A stretch of 64,000 nt of DNA, taken from contig CM065177.1 of NCBI GenBank assembly GCA_033026295.1, positions 3,837,400 to 3,901,399 on the forward strand. Reading direction: 5' to 3'. Position numbers and translations under genes: made by a program. This document shows positions 35,590-49,200 of this stretch, in pieces. This DNA comes from Channa striata. Taxonomy: Eukaryota > Chordata > Actinopteri > Anabantiformes > Channidae. Below the pieces are notes generated by a model. The model was not told the DNA's origin. It saw only the letters and a list, made by a program, of their open reading frames with translations, and made no database searches. Positions within the stretch are counted from its first letter, which is position 1, and every line of letters begins with the position of its first letter.

Positions 35590-37287
35590 TCTGAAGAGAC
35601 TCCTGACATGCAATTTTTTTTACATTTCTTTTCCTCATCCAGCACTGGATTAGTATGGGTTTAAATAACACATTAAAAAGTCTGTTCATTTTACTGTAGT
35701 ATTTTATTAAAATCTGCTTTAGGAAGAGTCAGTTGTGTATGAAGGGTAGAAAAAGCAGTTCATTCTTACTTCACAAATACATTTAACCTTCACACTACAC
35801 TGGGGACAGGATGTTCAGTAAGGCGCCATGTTTCGAGAAATACAAGGCAGAAAAAAAAAAAAAAAAACTTGCCTGCTTTCCTAACAGGGTAAATGTTTCT
35901 GGTGTAACAGAATACTGGGAGAATACTTCTGGGAGCTCAGCTAATACATAAAAACCTAACCACATAAGGCTGGGTATCGTTTGAGCAACAAATTTTAAGT
36001 AATCATCTTTAATAATGCTCTGCTATAAAGATTTTCTTCTGCTTTTGCAGGTAGTTGAGAAAATAATTTAGTGTGGTCTGAATATCTACAGTATGTTTTA
36101 CTGTTGCACCTCGACTGTGGTGTACATAATGTGATTGTTTTTACAATGGCACAAAGTTGTGACACGAAGAGCTGTACAAACAGTGTCTAGTACTAGAACC
36201 AGTACAGGAATACCAAAATGCTCCTATTTGTTCCATTCTAACGCAAGCACACCTAATAGGAACAAGCTGAACAGGGTAAGCAGAGGTCTAAGGTGGCGAG
36301 TTCTCTATACTGGCCTTAAAGATGATGACATTACGCTATAGGTAGCTTCCCTGGTGATCTAGTATTAATGGATTATTTGCCATGGCAGATATTTATGAAT
36401 TAATATAAGACACATAAACCCTATGTTGCAATAAATAGAAAAATCTGTTTGCTGCTTATAGAGAAAAATCTGCTTGCACATAGTTGAGGTTCCACAAACA
36501 TATTCAAAAACAAGGTTGTGCAACTTTCAAAGTAAAGCTTGTGTACATATTTATAAAATTTTTCTTGGGAGGCACAAGGTCAAAACCCTAAAAGAATAAA
36601 ATTGGCTTCACTGAGAAAAGCTCAGTGAAAACAGACCATTACTATTGAGAGTAAGTATTTCTTTTTAGATCTATAAAATATGGAGACAGCCACACGTACA
36701 AATTAGCTCAAAGGTAAGCAAAAAAAATTTTTTTAAAGAAAAAACAAAAAACAACCCAAAAACAAACATCCACACTGACAGAAAGCTTGATTTGGCCAGT
36801 TTGTGCCAAAACATAAATATTGCACCAAATGTACCTGCTAAATGCAACGACCCTCTAACTCTATAGTAGCTTATACTGCCAACATAGAATATATCTTTAT
36901 TTACTTTACATGGGAAATAAAGGGTTTGCAAAACATATAATCCATGAAGCACCAGTAGCATCTGGCATTTTATAGTTGCTTTAAGTCAAAAGTCTTAATG
37001 AACAGCATTTCAAGAGTTGTAACATGAAACAAACAAAAAAAAAAAAAAAACCTTTACAAAACTGTTGTTTGATAAAATCATAGCAAAGAAAAACTCCAGC
37101 TCCAAAAACATGGAGGCAACATTTGATCCACTGAACGCTTTTATATGCATTTCTGTTACCTTAGGAAGTTTAACGGTTTAGCACCTCTGTTGGCATTTAC
37201 GGGTGCTAATTGAGACCGGTATTTACTGATTGTTAGAGAAAAAGAAGTTTGCGAAGACGACCAAAAATGGACGGCAATCAGTGGCAT
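35590..37287. other. Convergent 3' region between ybey and usp37
   Basis: No coding exon recognised. The right part is probably usp37 3' UTR: minus-strand AATAAA hexamers occur at 36896-36901 and 35703-35708. The region is AT-rich with several A-runs and no obvious transposable element. Confidence 0.5.
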
Positions 37288-40200
37288 TCAGAGGGGCTGA
37301 AGCACGTTTCTTCCTGCCTCGGAAGTGCTGCTGGCTCCAGCTCTCTCCATCTCAGACAGCTGTTCAAACACATCCCTAAGAACACACAAGATAACGTGAA
37401 GTATTTCACAGCCAGTTTCTATTGTTCTCTGTCTCAAATATACACTACCACAAAACTTTGTCGAGTGTAACGCACTAATGTTTTGAAATATTTTTCCCAA
37501 TGTTTTCATGTGGTCAGAAATTTCTTAAGACAACAATCATACAACAACAAACTAGCTGTTCTTTCAACTCACTTGTGCATGTAGAAGAAGATGTATCCGC
37601 TGCGGTCACGGTCTCGCTGGACAGCCGCTTCCTGTGTGCGCGACACATCCAAGTCATTATAGGTCAGCCATGACTGCTTCTTCATGTCGTAGACGTCACT
37701 GATGTAATGTCCTAGAGTGAAAAAAAAAACTCACGTGAGGACTGGCGATAATGGGCCGCGTTTATGTGTCATTCCAACTAAAGACCATGCCAGGTGGTTT
37801 CACTGGTAGAGGTAAATGTAAAGTCTGTAGCGTGTGTGTATGAGTAAATGAGAAGCTGCACTGTGAAGCACTTCCGATAAAAGCACTGTATTATCAGCCA
37901 GTTTATCAATTATGTTAAATCAATCAGCTGATCAAATGACTTGTGTAGTGCTCACCCGAGGAAGAGCTGTTCCCAATGTGACTGACGACACTGATGAGTC
38001 TGAAAGAGTTGGCCAAATCTCCACTCTGTGAATTAGAAAATGGATTCAGTTTACTGTAAGTGCAAGTACTTCAGTGTATGCAATCGACACTGTTTATCAT
38101 CAGTATACCAATGATTCAGGAGGGGACTTCACTAGTAAGTTAACGGTACAATAGAACGAGCCTAGCTTTTCGCCCATGATGTACACTATTGTGCTCGTTT
38201 AAAATAGAAGACAGATGTGTGGCAGCAGGACGTTAAGTACCTCAGCATTCCTTTTTAAGATTTCTGCCTCTGCTTCAGTGTACTCCATGTCCAGCATGTC
38301 CTCGTTGCCAGAATCATCATCTGAGCACAGCATCTCCGGTAGGGAGTTGTTAAATTCTGTTGTTGGAGAAGGTTTTTTTTTTTAGTTAAAAAGCATCACA
38401 GCAATAAGTCTGATTAGATGATGTAAACACAACCATGAATGTGTCTGGAAAGTATTGCAGCTGGCATCCTGTAGTGTGTTGGTGAATTTGAGAGATAATT
38501 GATTCTGTAAACAGTTTCAGTGGCTGCCTCCACCAGCACAAAATCAGCAGTACACAGTGACCCACAGATGCTCTTCCAAAACAAATTATGTTAGGAACTC
38601 TGACATTTAAACAACTAGTTGTACATCATGTGAACAGTTTGAGTTCCTACCTTGCAAGCTGAGCTCAGTGGCCCTCTTCAGATCATCATCTTCTCTCATC
38701 TCCTGGGCCTCCTGCATGTAAGGTAATATATCAGAGACTTGATATAAGAAATTTCAACACTGCATTTTCTCTCATCTGTCTTGGTCTGCTTGCTCACCAA
38801 GTAAATTGGGTTTCTTAATTTAGCAAATAAACACTTTTAAATCTGACCGGTATTTGTAGGATTCTACAGAGGTGCAGTTCCATAGTTTATACAAGAGCCT
38901 CCACATGTCACATGTCTTAAGAACTTACATGCTCCTGAAGGCTCTGGGCCAGAGCCTGCTGAAGCTCCTGTTCCTCCCTCTCCTGATCCAAATTGTATTG
39001 CTGTACCCAGTCCAGCTCACCCTGCTGCTGCACACCCTCAGGAGTCTGGTTCTCCTTGTTCTCATCCATGGTCAGGTCCAAGGAGTCCAGTACATCTACA
39101 CAAGTTCAATGCTGTTACCCTCTTTACACATGTTAGCCAATTCAGATTTTGTGTAAAGAATGATGCAGAGTTTTTCTATACATTTCTCTGTCCCATGTAC
39201 ATTGACACTGTTTTTTCAATTTTACAGACAAAATTTAAAAATTGCCTGCCCCTACTGAAATCTATTTACGGATTTTCGTGATCTCACTACCTGCACTACC
39301 TGCAGGCTGTTTGTTCTCTGTTTCCAGCAGTTCTGAGTGATAGGATAGATCATGGGCATCTGTGTCCCCAAACCCTGTGTCTGGGCTGCTGGTTGGCTCA
39401 TCCTCCAGGGGAGGTGGTGCAGAGGGCCCAGCCTCTTGACGGCTCATCTCCAGCACTGCTGCCAGCATTTCTTCATCATTTATGCCACTGAAGTCTCCTG
39501 AATCCATAGCTGCTCCGCGCTGGAAACACATAAAAACACATAAAACATAAAAATACAAACTAAGCAAAAAAGAGGCAAAATCAAATTTTTGAGGTTCATC
39601 ACCTCTTCAGGTCGGTCATCATTGTCAGGAAGACAGCTGCTGTGGCGTCGCCTGCGGGTTGCGCTCACTCTTCTGTTAGGTTCCTCTTCACAATCAGAGT
39701 CCATGAGGGCAGAAGTGCAGCTAGAGTTTGCCACTTTTCCCCCGGTCCGTCTACACACAACACGGCCACAAGTTCAGCGATTGAATTTAAAAGGGGAGAA
39801 AATCACTTATGGGGATGTTTTTAATACTTATCATTAAATATGTGGCAATTATCTTATACAGAAAAGGCTACAGCAGACCACAGAGCTTTACTCAAGAAAA
39901 AAAGAAAAGATTCTGGCACTAAATAAAAATGCAACTTCTTCCTTTTTTCCTGGTTTGACATTTGAAATTCTTGCAGAATAAGCAGGAATTACCTCAAAGG
40001 TCCTGTGGAGGAGTTGACTGAGTGTGACGTTTTCAGTGTTCTGGACCTTTGAGGAAAAAAAGGGCACTTTTGAAAGTTCAGTCATTTATTTTGCAAGTTA
40101 AGAAACTACAATCTTACTACTATGTATCCAGGCCAGAAATTGGTATTTGAAAGCTTTATTCATACATAATATTTCACACAGAAAAGAATACAGTGTAAAA

Positions 40201-43200
40201 TCAACAGATTATTATTCATACATTTTACTTGAAGCTATTTAGGAGGTCTTACATGGAGGCTTGGGAACTCCAGCTGAGACTAACAGGAGGCCGTGTCGAT
40301 TCAGTGCAGTGTGACAGCAGGGTCAGGTATCGAGGAATCACCACCTGCTGACCCAGCTTGCTGTTCAGAGACAGCTGAGCATTAAAGCTGTACCGTTTCA
40401 GGTGTAGGATCAGCACTCTGTGGAGACCAAAAAAAAAAAACAAAACAAAACAGTGGAAAAAGTTGTTTGCATTTTTGTTCGCGCTTAAATAGAGATTAGT
40501 ATTAAGTCTAAGTATTAAACAAGCCCTGAGGCTAAATTACGTGATGGATGTTATTGCTTCTGCTATCAATACTGGAAAAAAAAAATCCTTTGGATATTGC
40601 TACTTAACAGTCATCTCACACATTTTATCTTTGCAACTTTGTTTCTGATTAAGACATTCGTCTTAATCAATGTTTTTTTAATAAATTATTTTTCGATAAT
40701 ACTAGTCAAGAGGAGATTTCTCTAAGGCTTTACTAGAGTTGACTAGACATACGTACCACACAGTTAGAATATATCACACATCAACACACGAGAGAGTGTT
40801 GCTGCACCGAGTATCAGCATGGCTGTAATGTAGTTGTAGGCACGAGGCACACAAACAAAAAGCTGATTCTTGCACACTAGCTTTACAACACAGTACAGCA
40901 AGCTGTGACCAGCTATTTGATTTATGTGCATTTATCTCTATGTTTATAATTATGGTGCAACCACAGAAAAAAAAGTTGTATAGTAACAGACTGAGTAATA
41001 ATACCTCACATTTTATTTCTTATATGCTAAGTAAAAGCTGTGACACTTTGCAGAGGGCTCTGATTTGATATAACTGATATAAAATCTCATTTAGCTGGTT
41101 CTTCCGTAAATAAACCCTTCCCTCCCTCTATTACTGCTACTGTAGTACTTCTGTTACTTAATGGTATTACAAACATGGGGGGGTTGTTAAATTAAGCTTA
41201 TAGGACATGTTGGCAGCTATTCTAATTGTGTCAGCAGCTACTAAAGGGTTCTGCTCAACTCTAAAATGTGTTGAATGTTTAGAATGATAACTGTGTGCAT
41301 GCATAAGTTCATTTCACTCACTCTCACTCAGTTAATAGTCTTCAGTCAATACCTGGGCAGTTTGCTGAACTTATGTGTAACAGTCGCCGCTTTCCCATTG
41401 CACTTTTCACAAGAGTATTCAATTTCCTCCATCTGCAAAGAAAATGTACATTCTTCAAACTTAAGAAATCCAATTTGTTTGCTGAAGAACAAGGGAATAA
41501 ATAATTTGGAAAGTGGTTGACTGATGTTTTTTAGAATGCAAATGAAAAAGACGCACCCTGAAAAAGAGATCAAGAGAATCCTGAATAGAGCGAAGTGGGA
41601 GGGTTTTCTTCCTGCGTGGTAGGTCGATCGACAAGTCATTGAACTGTTCCCGCTTAGTCACCACTTCGCCACAGCTGTAGAAGGTACAACATGCAATTTA
41701 TTTACACCAAACCTAGCTAAAGTTTTTGCAAAGACATTAAAGATTCAGAGCAAATATAAATTCTGATGTCTGAGCAGAAGATGGGCCTCACCCTTTGCAG
41801 GTGATCGTATGCTGCACCTCAAATTCCATGTTTACTGCCACAGGGCAGGTGTAGATGCGAGAGGTGTCCATCTCTTCACCAGGTTCTGCTTTGGCTGTTG
41901 ATAACGTTGCCTCCTGGCCATTCTCACACAGCACTGACGATGATGCAGCTTCATTTGACCAGCTCTTGTTCATTTTCTCCACATCATCTTTTAGCTGGTC
42001 CAAACACTGGCTCAGAAACTCATGAGCATCCTGATAAACACAGAGAAATGTAGGGACCTAATTAAGTACATATATACAAATATATAAACATGAATAGAGA
42101 ATTATAGACCAATGGGTTATCATAGTACTTCTCTTATATGCACAGCTAGTTTAATCAAATATTGGATGAATGGTTTTTGACATATGGCCTCACACAACCA
42201 CACTGTATTTGAAAATAAACTCTCAAGCTTTCATTCAAGGGTTTTGACAAAATTGTAGTAACAGTCAATTAGGGTAACCATACAACCATATCCATACAAA
42301 CTGTACAACCCAATGATAACATTCTCAAGTTCCCTGCTTTGTATTTTCCTGCAGTTATGTTGCGCCTTAGTAAGATACATAACTAGTAGCTAATGCATGT
42401 ATTAATGACATCATCTAAGACGTCAGAGTTTACATTTACATTTACCTTTAGTTATTTGGCAGACGCTTTTATCCAAAGCGACTTACAGAGTAATTTGGTT
42501 CACAGTGCTGATGGCTGCCAACCAGGGTGCTCATCTAGCCCACTGGGAGCAACTAGGGGTGCAGTGTCTTGCCCAAGGACATTTTGACATGCAGCAAACA
42601 GGACTGGCGATCGAGACACTGACGACTGGATGACTGCCTTACCAACTGAGCTCCAGCCACCCTGATAGGTGCCTTCTAAGCCTGCACAAGTAATTGTCAA
42701 GGAGACCAATGTTTGTATTACGTTTTTGCTGTTAGAAACAGACTGGAGCAGCAACTTATGGTATTAGACCAGTATTTAGCTGTGGAGGCGCACATTTTTC
42801 TTAACCTGCTCAGTGGAGTTTAGGTATTATATCGAAGTGATTGTAGAATTGCTGTTATTAGCTGTACTGAGGAACATAGACATTAATAAATCTGCAACAT
42901 TTTTTATAATACATCAAACCCTTGAGTGGACCATTTTTGGGCCATCGGACAGCCTCAATGTTATGAACAAAACTTTTCTTTACATGGACTAAACGTTTGG
43001 ATTAATGAGACCATGGAAGGGGAAAAGGATCCAGCTATGGTGGAGTTAAAGGCAACACCAACTCAGCAGGCCATGGTGAATACTTTTCAAGGACTGCTCA
43101 ATTTAAAAAGGCCAAATTGAGACAGTTCACTGAGAAAAAGAACAAGATCCTTCCTCTGATGGAGAATGAGTGTCACGCTGAGAAGGTGAACACCACCTGA

Positions 43201-46200
43201 TTCCGGAGCTCGACCAACTGTTTGGTGAGTTTTGTGATGTATACGTCTTAGTTGAAGATTTGTCTCACAACCCTAAGTTGGAGGAGGAAATGAATAACTA
43301 ACAGCAAATGTGGCTTGAGCCTAAAGTAGGCGACTTCAAAGAATTTAAGTAGGAAGTTACTGAATGGCCGCTAGGGGCACTTCAGTGCATAGAGGAAGCG
43401 TGCAAAGCAAATGCAGAAGTAAGTCCTGAAGACAGCATTTCATTGCAGTCTCTGGGACAACCATGCAATCTACATTCACTTCCAGATCAAGTTCTTAAAC
43501 GTCCGCAGCTTCAGCATTAGTCAAAGCCATATTAGAAATGGTTAAGGCTGAGAATCTGAAGCTAAAGACAGAACAAGGACTTTGGCTTAAGGAACAGTAG
43601 TTGAAGCTTAAGGAACAAGAGTTGAATCTTAAGGCAGAACAAGAGCTAAAGATTAAAGCAGAATAAAAACTTAAGGCACAATATGAAATAGGGGTTAAAG
43701 AACAAAGGGAGGAGGAGGAAACTAAATTTAATTCAGAAATGGCAAGGCCCTCCCATGTGAAGTTCAGGGAGGGACTTCAGGTTTTAGTGACAGAAGAAGT
43801 GATGTGCTCCCACATAAGGGTCTAAGGAGCATGTGTGTGATGGGGAAAACAGCCTGGACCTGTGAGAGAGTAATGCCATGCTGCAAAGAAGCGGGGTGCT
43901 CTGGTGCTGTACCCACGGGATATGAAGCACGTTACCCACTGCCATTAAATCAGGGGTGTACCATGAGCCAGAGCACGGACGCTTTGGTGCTGGGTCTTGT
44001 TGGAACTTGCAGGCCAGAGCTCAACACCCTGGTCTGCAATATATTGGTGCAGATGGTCTGCATGGAGCATCACAGCTGACTAATCAACAAAAGTCATGTA
44101 GTCTACCCTGTCAAAAGTATTTCAAATTTTTTTTTGGGGTGACCCCTTTAGAGTATAGACCCTTTATAATGGCCTATGAACATAATGTTGAAAGTAAGAC
44201 AGGTAATGATCGTGATTGGCTCAATTTTTTGGAGCAGTGTACAAGAGGGCAACCTATAGAGTTGGTATGAAGTTGTCTTCCAATGGAAGCGCACCAGGGT
44301 TATAGAAAGGCCAGGAGACTTTTAAAGGAGCATTTTGGCAATGAGTAAAACATCTCTGTAGCCTAGGATAAGGTGGCCAACAATTTGAGCTGAAGGCAGT
44401 GAAGCTCTCAATTCGTTTACACTATTTCTAACTAGTCAGGGAAGTGCAGTGGCAGAGTTAGCATATCTGACAGTTAGATAATGTACCAAACATTCGATGC
44501 ATCGTTCTCAAGCTTCCACTTAAGCTGACAGAGAAGAGGAGTGTGGTTCTTAACTTTAAGAAGAAAAGCAGCTGCAGGGCTAAATTTAACGACTTTGTGG
44601 CGTTAGTAAACGAAATGGCAGAGGAGGATTGAATCCTTTGGGACATATGGGAAAAAACCAAAGAGCCATTGAAGCATCCTGGCGGCAAAAAGAGTTTCAC
44701 TACCCAAGTAATACCAATGAATGTTCAAAAGGTCATGACTTCAAAGCCAAGCCATAACAAGAAAGGCGTTACCAAAGCCGTGCATACCTTCAATGACTGT
44801 ACAAGACTCCTCAATTCACCCCACAAAAATCAGGATGACTTTCTCAAAAGCCATGGACTATGCTTTAGTTGTCTAATACCAGCTCACATGAGTAAATTCT
44901 GTCAAGAGAGATTAGGCTGTCAGGTTTGCTCAAAGGCACATGCTATATTGCTGCATATAAAACACCCACAGAACACTGCAGTAAAGAAAGGGCGGTCAGA
45001 CAACAGTGACAAAGTTTCCAGTGGTTTCGTCAGCACCAGTTTTAACCAGTATCGAGATACTGAACCCGGGAATGCTGACAACATGTTTGCCATAGTCCCT
45101 GTCCAAGTACAGGCAAAGAAAGGCAAAAAAATAATTCAGACATATGCATGCTTAGATTCTGGCTGCAATGCAATATTTTGCGCAGATAAACTTCTTGAGA
45201 GCCTGTATAATACCCAATAAGGTCAATCTTTTCCTTACAACTATGAGGGACAGTGGTGATATCACTAGTGATGCGGTGACAGAGTTAGAAATGAGTCACC
45301 TGCATGTAGACAAATTTATAGAGCTAAATTAAGTTTTTTCCACGAAACAGTATCCCAGTGAGGAAGGACAACATCCTACGTCAAAAGCATAGAGAAATGG
45401 CTGCATCTTAGAAGAGTGAAAATACCTTCCATCGAGGCTGGCACATGTCTTCTAATTGGAACTAAAGCTGCAGAGTTATTAGAACCAGAGGCGGTCATCC
45501 CTAGCTTTAATACGGGCCTTATGCAGTTAGAATTAGGCTGGGATGGACAGCCAACGGGCCCCTGAGAGAAGGCGGTTACACCAAAACAAAAAGGGGAATT
45601 GGAAGACCAGTTGTGGCAAATCTGTAACCAAATTGGGAGATCTAGGGAATGAACAATTGAAATATGACTATCCTGAAGATGCTCAGGATCAGGAGATGTC
45701 TAAAGCAGATCATCTGGTCATAGAAAGGGTGTCGCAATCTGCGACATGCTAAACGGCCACTAGAGCATTACCCTACCATTAAAGGACTTGAAGCGCAAAT
45801 TGCCTGACAATTGTGCTGTGGCAGACATACCAGAAGAGGAGAATGCGAAGGAAGCAAAGGACCTGGATTTAGATCAAAACATGCATTCAATGGAGAGGGT
45901 ATTGGGCGTGCAATGGTTTATCAGTCAGATCAATTCAAGTCCAGAATTTCCAAAGTAAACCTCCCACTAAAGGAATTCTTTCTATGGTGAGCTCAGTGTA
46001 TGATCCTTTGGGAGTAATAGCATCTGTGACTTTAGCTTCCAGGAACATTATGCAAGAGCTTTCCAGGATGAAATTAAGATGGGATGAGACTGTGCCAGAA
46101 CATTCTGCTCAAAGGTGGCTCCAATGGGTACAGAGTCTACAACCGTTAAACGACTCTGGAATAGACCAACGTTTCAAGGCAGAAAACTTTGGTTAGCCAG

Positions 46201-49200
46201 AGTCTGCTTAGCTGCATCATTTTGCAGATAACAGTGAGGCGTGCCATGGGACATTAACATATTTTGTTCAGCGAAGCAGCAGTGATGAAGTTCACAGTCC
46301 CCTTGTGGTTGGAAAGGCAAGAGTTGCCCCCCTAAAGCCCATGACCATTCCTCGTTTGGAGCCTACTCCAGTGACCCTAGCAGTGCAAAAACTCAGTCCA
46401 ATGCTTCCAAGCCAGAGTCCCCCGTGTAGGTATAGGTATGCTCAGCCGAACTCCCATGACAGGGGAATCCAAACACTATTCTGCCTAAGAATCAAGTACC
46501 GAAGTTCATGCTGGGGAAGATCTAAATGATAACTGCACCTTCCAGGTATATGGCAGGCCTCAATGGAAACGAAGGATAAAGGAGTATCTCCCTGACCTTC
46601 AAGTACTGCAAAAATGGACACATCCAAAGAGAAATTTTATTCCTGGGGACATGGTATATCGTGAACAAGTCAGCACCTCGAATCTCGTGGGTGATATGCA
46701 AGACCATCCATGCGACAAACGATGAACATGGTTTGGTCCGCCAGGTTTGTGTCAAGACCAACGAGCTGGATAGACCTTTAACCAAGGTCTTTCTTCTCCA
46801 AGAATCAGAATGAGAAAGTGATAAAGACTGTTCTCCTATGGTGTGTCAAGTCCTAGAGACCTCTGATGCCGGAGTAAGAATTTGATTCTAAATGTAAGTT
46901 TTTTCTGTCTAATCTGGCCTTTCTGTTTACATTCATATAGCTGCCTCTTATCTGTACACAATGACACACCACCACCACCAAATATTTTTCACTTTGTTAC
47001 ATGTTGTGAAAGGGTCACCACGGACAAAACTGTGGTGTCATTCGAGCTTTTTGCAGTTGAACTTGAACGTGTTGGCAACTCCCAATGTTTTTGTCATCTT
47101 TCTTGTGGACACTTGCATGGACACCTTGTTCACATTCAAACTTCCAGTGAACAGCTACCAAATGCTTATGTAACACTTAGAACCACCCCCTGGCCTTTTG
47201 TCTGCTTGATAGTTCCATTATTTATGAGCCATTAAAAATGGGGTTGCGTGTATGTAAATGGTTGCAATTCACTTTTATCCTGAATTCTTGATTTAAAGTT
47301 AAGTCTAGACTTTACTAAAACCCTGTGTTTTATTTCAAATCAATGTGATGGTATATAGAGACAAAATTAAAAAAACAGCATCTTGGGATTTGACTTTTGC
47401 CACCATTTTTGAACATGTTTCCTGTTCACAACAAAAGCAGATAAAATGTTATTATGGACTTTCTGGTAACATATGCGCCATTTACTACTTTTTCCAGCAC
47501 CAGCACACAGAACATCTTACATTTTGCATGTTTCCAGAGAAACGCTCAGCTGTAGTGGAGATGGCACTCTTCACTTTCCTCAAAAGGTCCTTTTTTGTCT
47601 CTGGACAACCCACATCCTTCTTGACCATAAGGTGGGCAAAACGCCTACAGGGAGTGTAATTACCATGCATATTAAAGTCAAAATTTTAAAACATTTCACA
47701 TTTGCATAATTTAACAAGTATACATAGAGGGTATCCAAAAAAGAGCACAATTTCCTATGTATAATGTTCCAGAGTCTACTTTCATTGATTCTGCTTACTG
47801 TATTCAACATTGCCTGCATCCATTTGTAAAATGAGAACCGTCTATGAAAAGGGTTCTTTAAGTATTAAAGCATATGTCAGGCACATGGTTTACAGATGCT
47901 TAATCAAGTTAACCTCTTATGTTTTGTGCAGACTTAATACATACATACATAAAAAATGTAGTACCTGAGCAAGGCATTGATGGGCACCTTCTTCCATGGA
48001 ATACTCTGCTTCAGCATGTCATTGGAAAAGGAGGGGAGGCTAAAGAGGGACTGCAGGATGGCGTTCATGTAGCAAGTGTTTCCCAAATTAGAAAATCTAC
48101 AATACACAAGTTGAAATAATTGCACATTAAATAGCATCTTGTTTAGACAAGTGTGCACATCACCAACCAAAATCTCCTTTCTCACGAGTCAATATTGGAC
48201 TTATAGTGACTTTTGGAGACAAGTGTCTAATAGTTAAAATTTCTTCCATTCTAAACTGTCCTTGTATGTCATTGGCTTTATCACTTCCACAATATATGCA
48301 ATCAATTCTCTTCTCATATTTAAATAAGTCCATTGGGGTTATACTTACCCTTGCAGTGGGGGCTGAGTCTGTGCCAGAGTAGAAGGTCTCTGCTTGTTCC
48401 AGCCACTATAGTCCAGAGAGGTGCGCACCTTCTTGAAGGGAGTGGAGTGGTTGGGCAACATGAGGCTTCTCTTTGCTGTAGAGGTCTGTGTTGTACTGGA
48501 TGGTCTGAGGGGATTTTAAAGCAGAAATGTGTCAATGAATAGTTTTTTAGTGATTTTGAATGTTGATTGTGATAACGTGAGCATTTTCTCTTAACACTGA
48601 AGAAACTCACCTGTCCAGAAAAGAGTGGCTCTGGCTGTAGTCTTTACTCACAGATCGGCTGCCATAGAATGATGTTGGCTGAAGGGGAGTTGAACCCAGT
48701 GGAGCTGCGAATAAGGGGAATTAAGTGTGGTGACATATAAAGTCAGTTGAAGGGCTCTGAATTTGCATGGGGCAGTTACTAGTGACACTGACCAACAGGG
48801 GCACAGACTGCTATTAAAAACACACCTATAAACATGACAAAGCAAAAGAACAATTTTGTTGCTACTAGGTTGAAATATCAAAAAGAGGAAAGTTTGCAGG
48901 TTGTATGTTATAACAACAACATCCTTTTTGAGGTGTCCTCAGGAGACATGATGAAGCAGAATAAAAGGATCCCAGTGACTCTTGCCATTAGGATTAAGTT
49001 AGCAATCACTCAATATAATTCCATTTTATGCCATTGATTTAAAGACCATACAGTGGGGTTTAGAAAAGAACTAAAAGTTTAACCTTTGAACTTTACAATT
49101 TGCATGTAAAAGAACAAAAATTGAAAAAGCAGCAAAATCATGAAAGTAAAGGCAAGGACAACGTGGACTCTAGAGTGCAGAGGTAAAATGACACTAACTG

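Noticed and set aside
42926..43120. Short plus-strand frame starting MDHFWAIGQ
   Set aside because: Part of the BEL-type leader/gag remnant; its homologue at 56290-56480 is also broken. Not a host gene.
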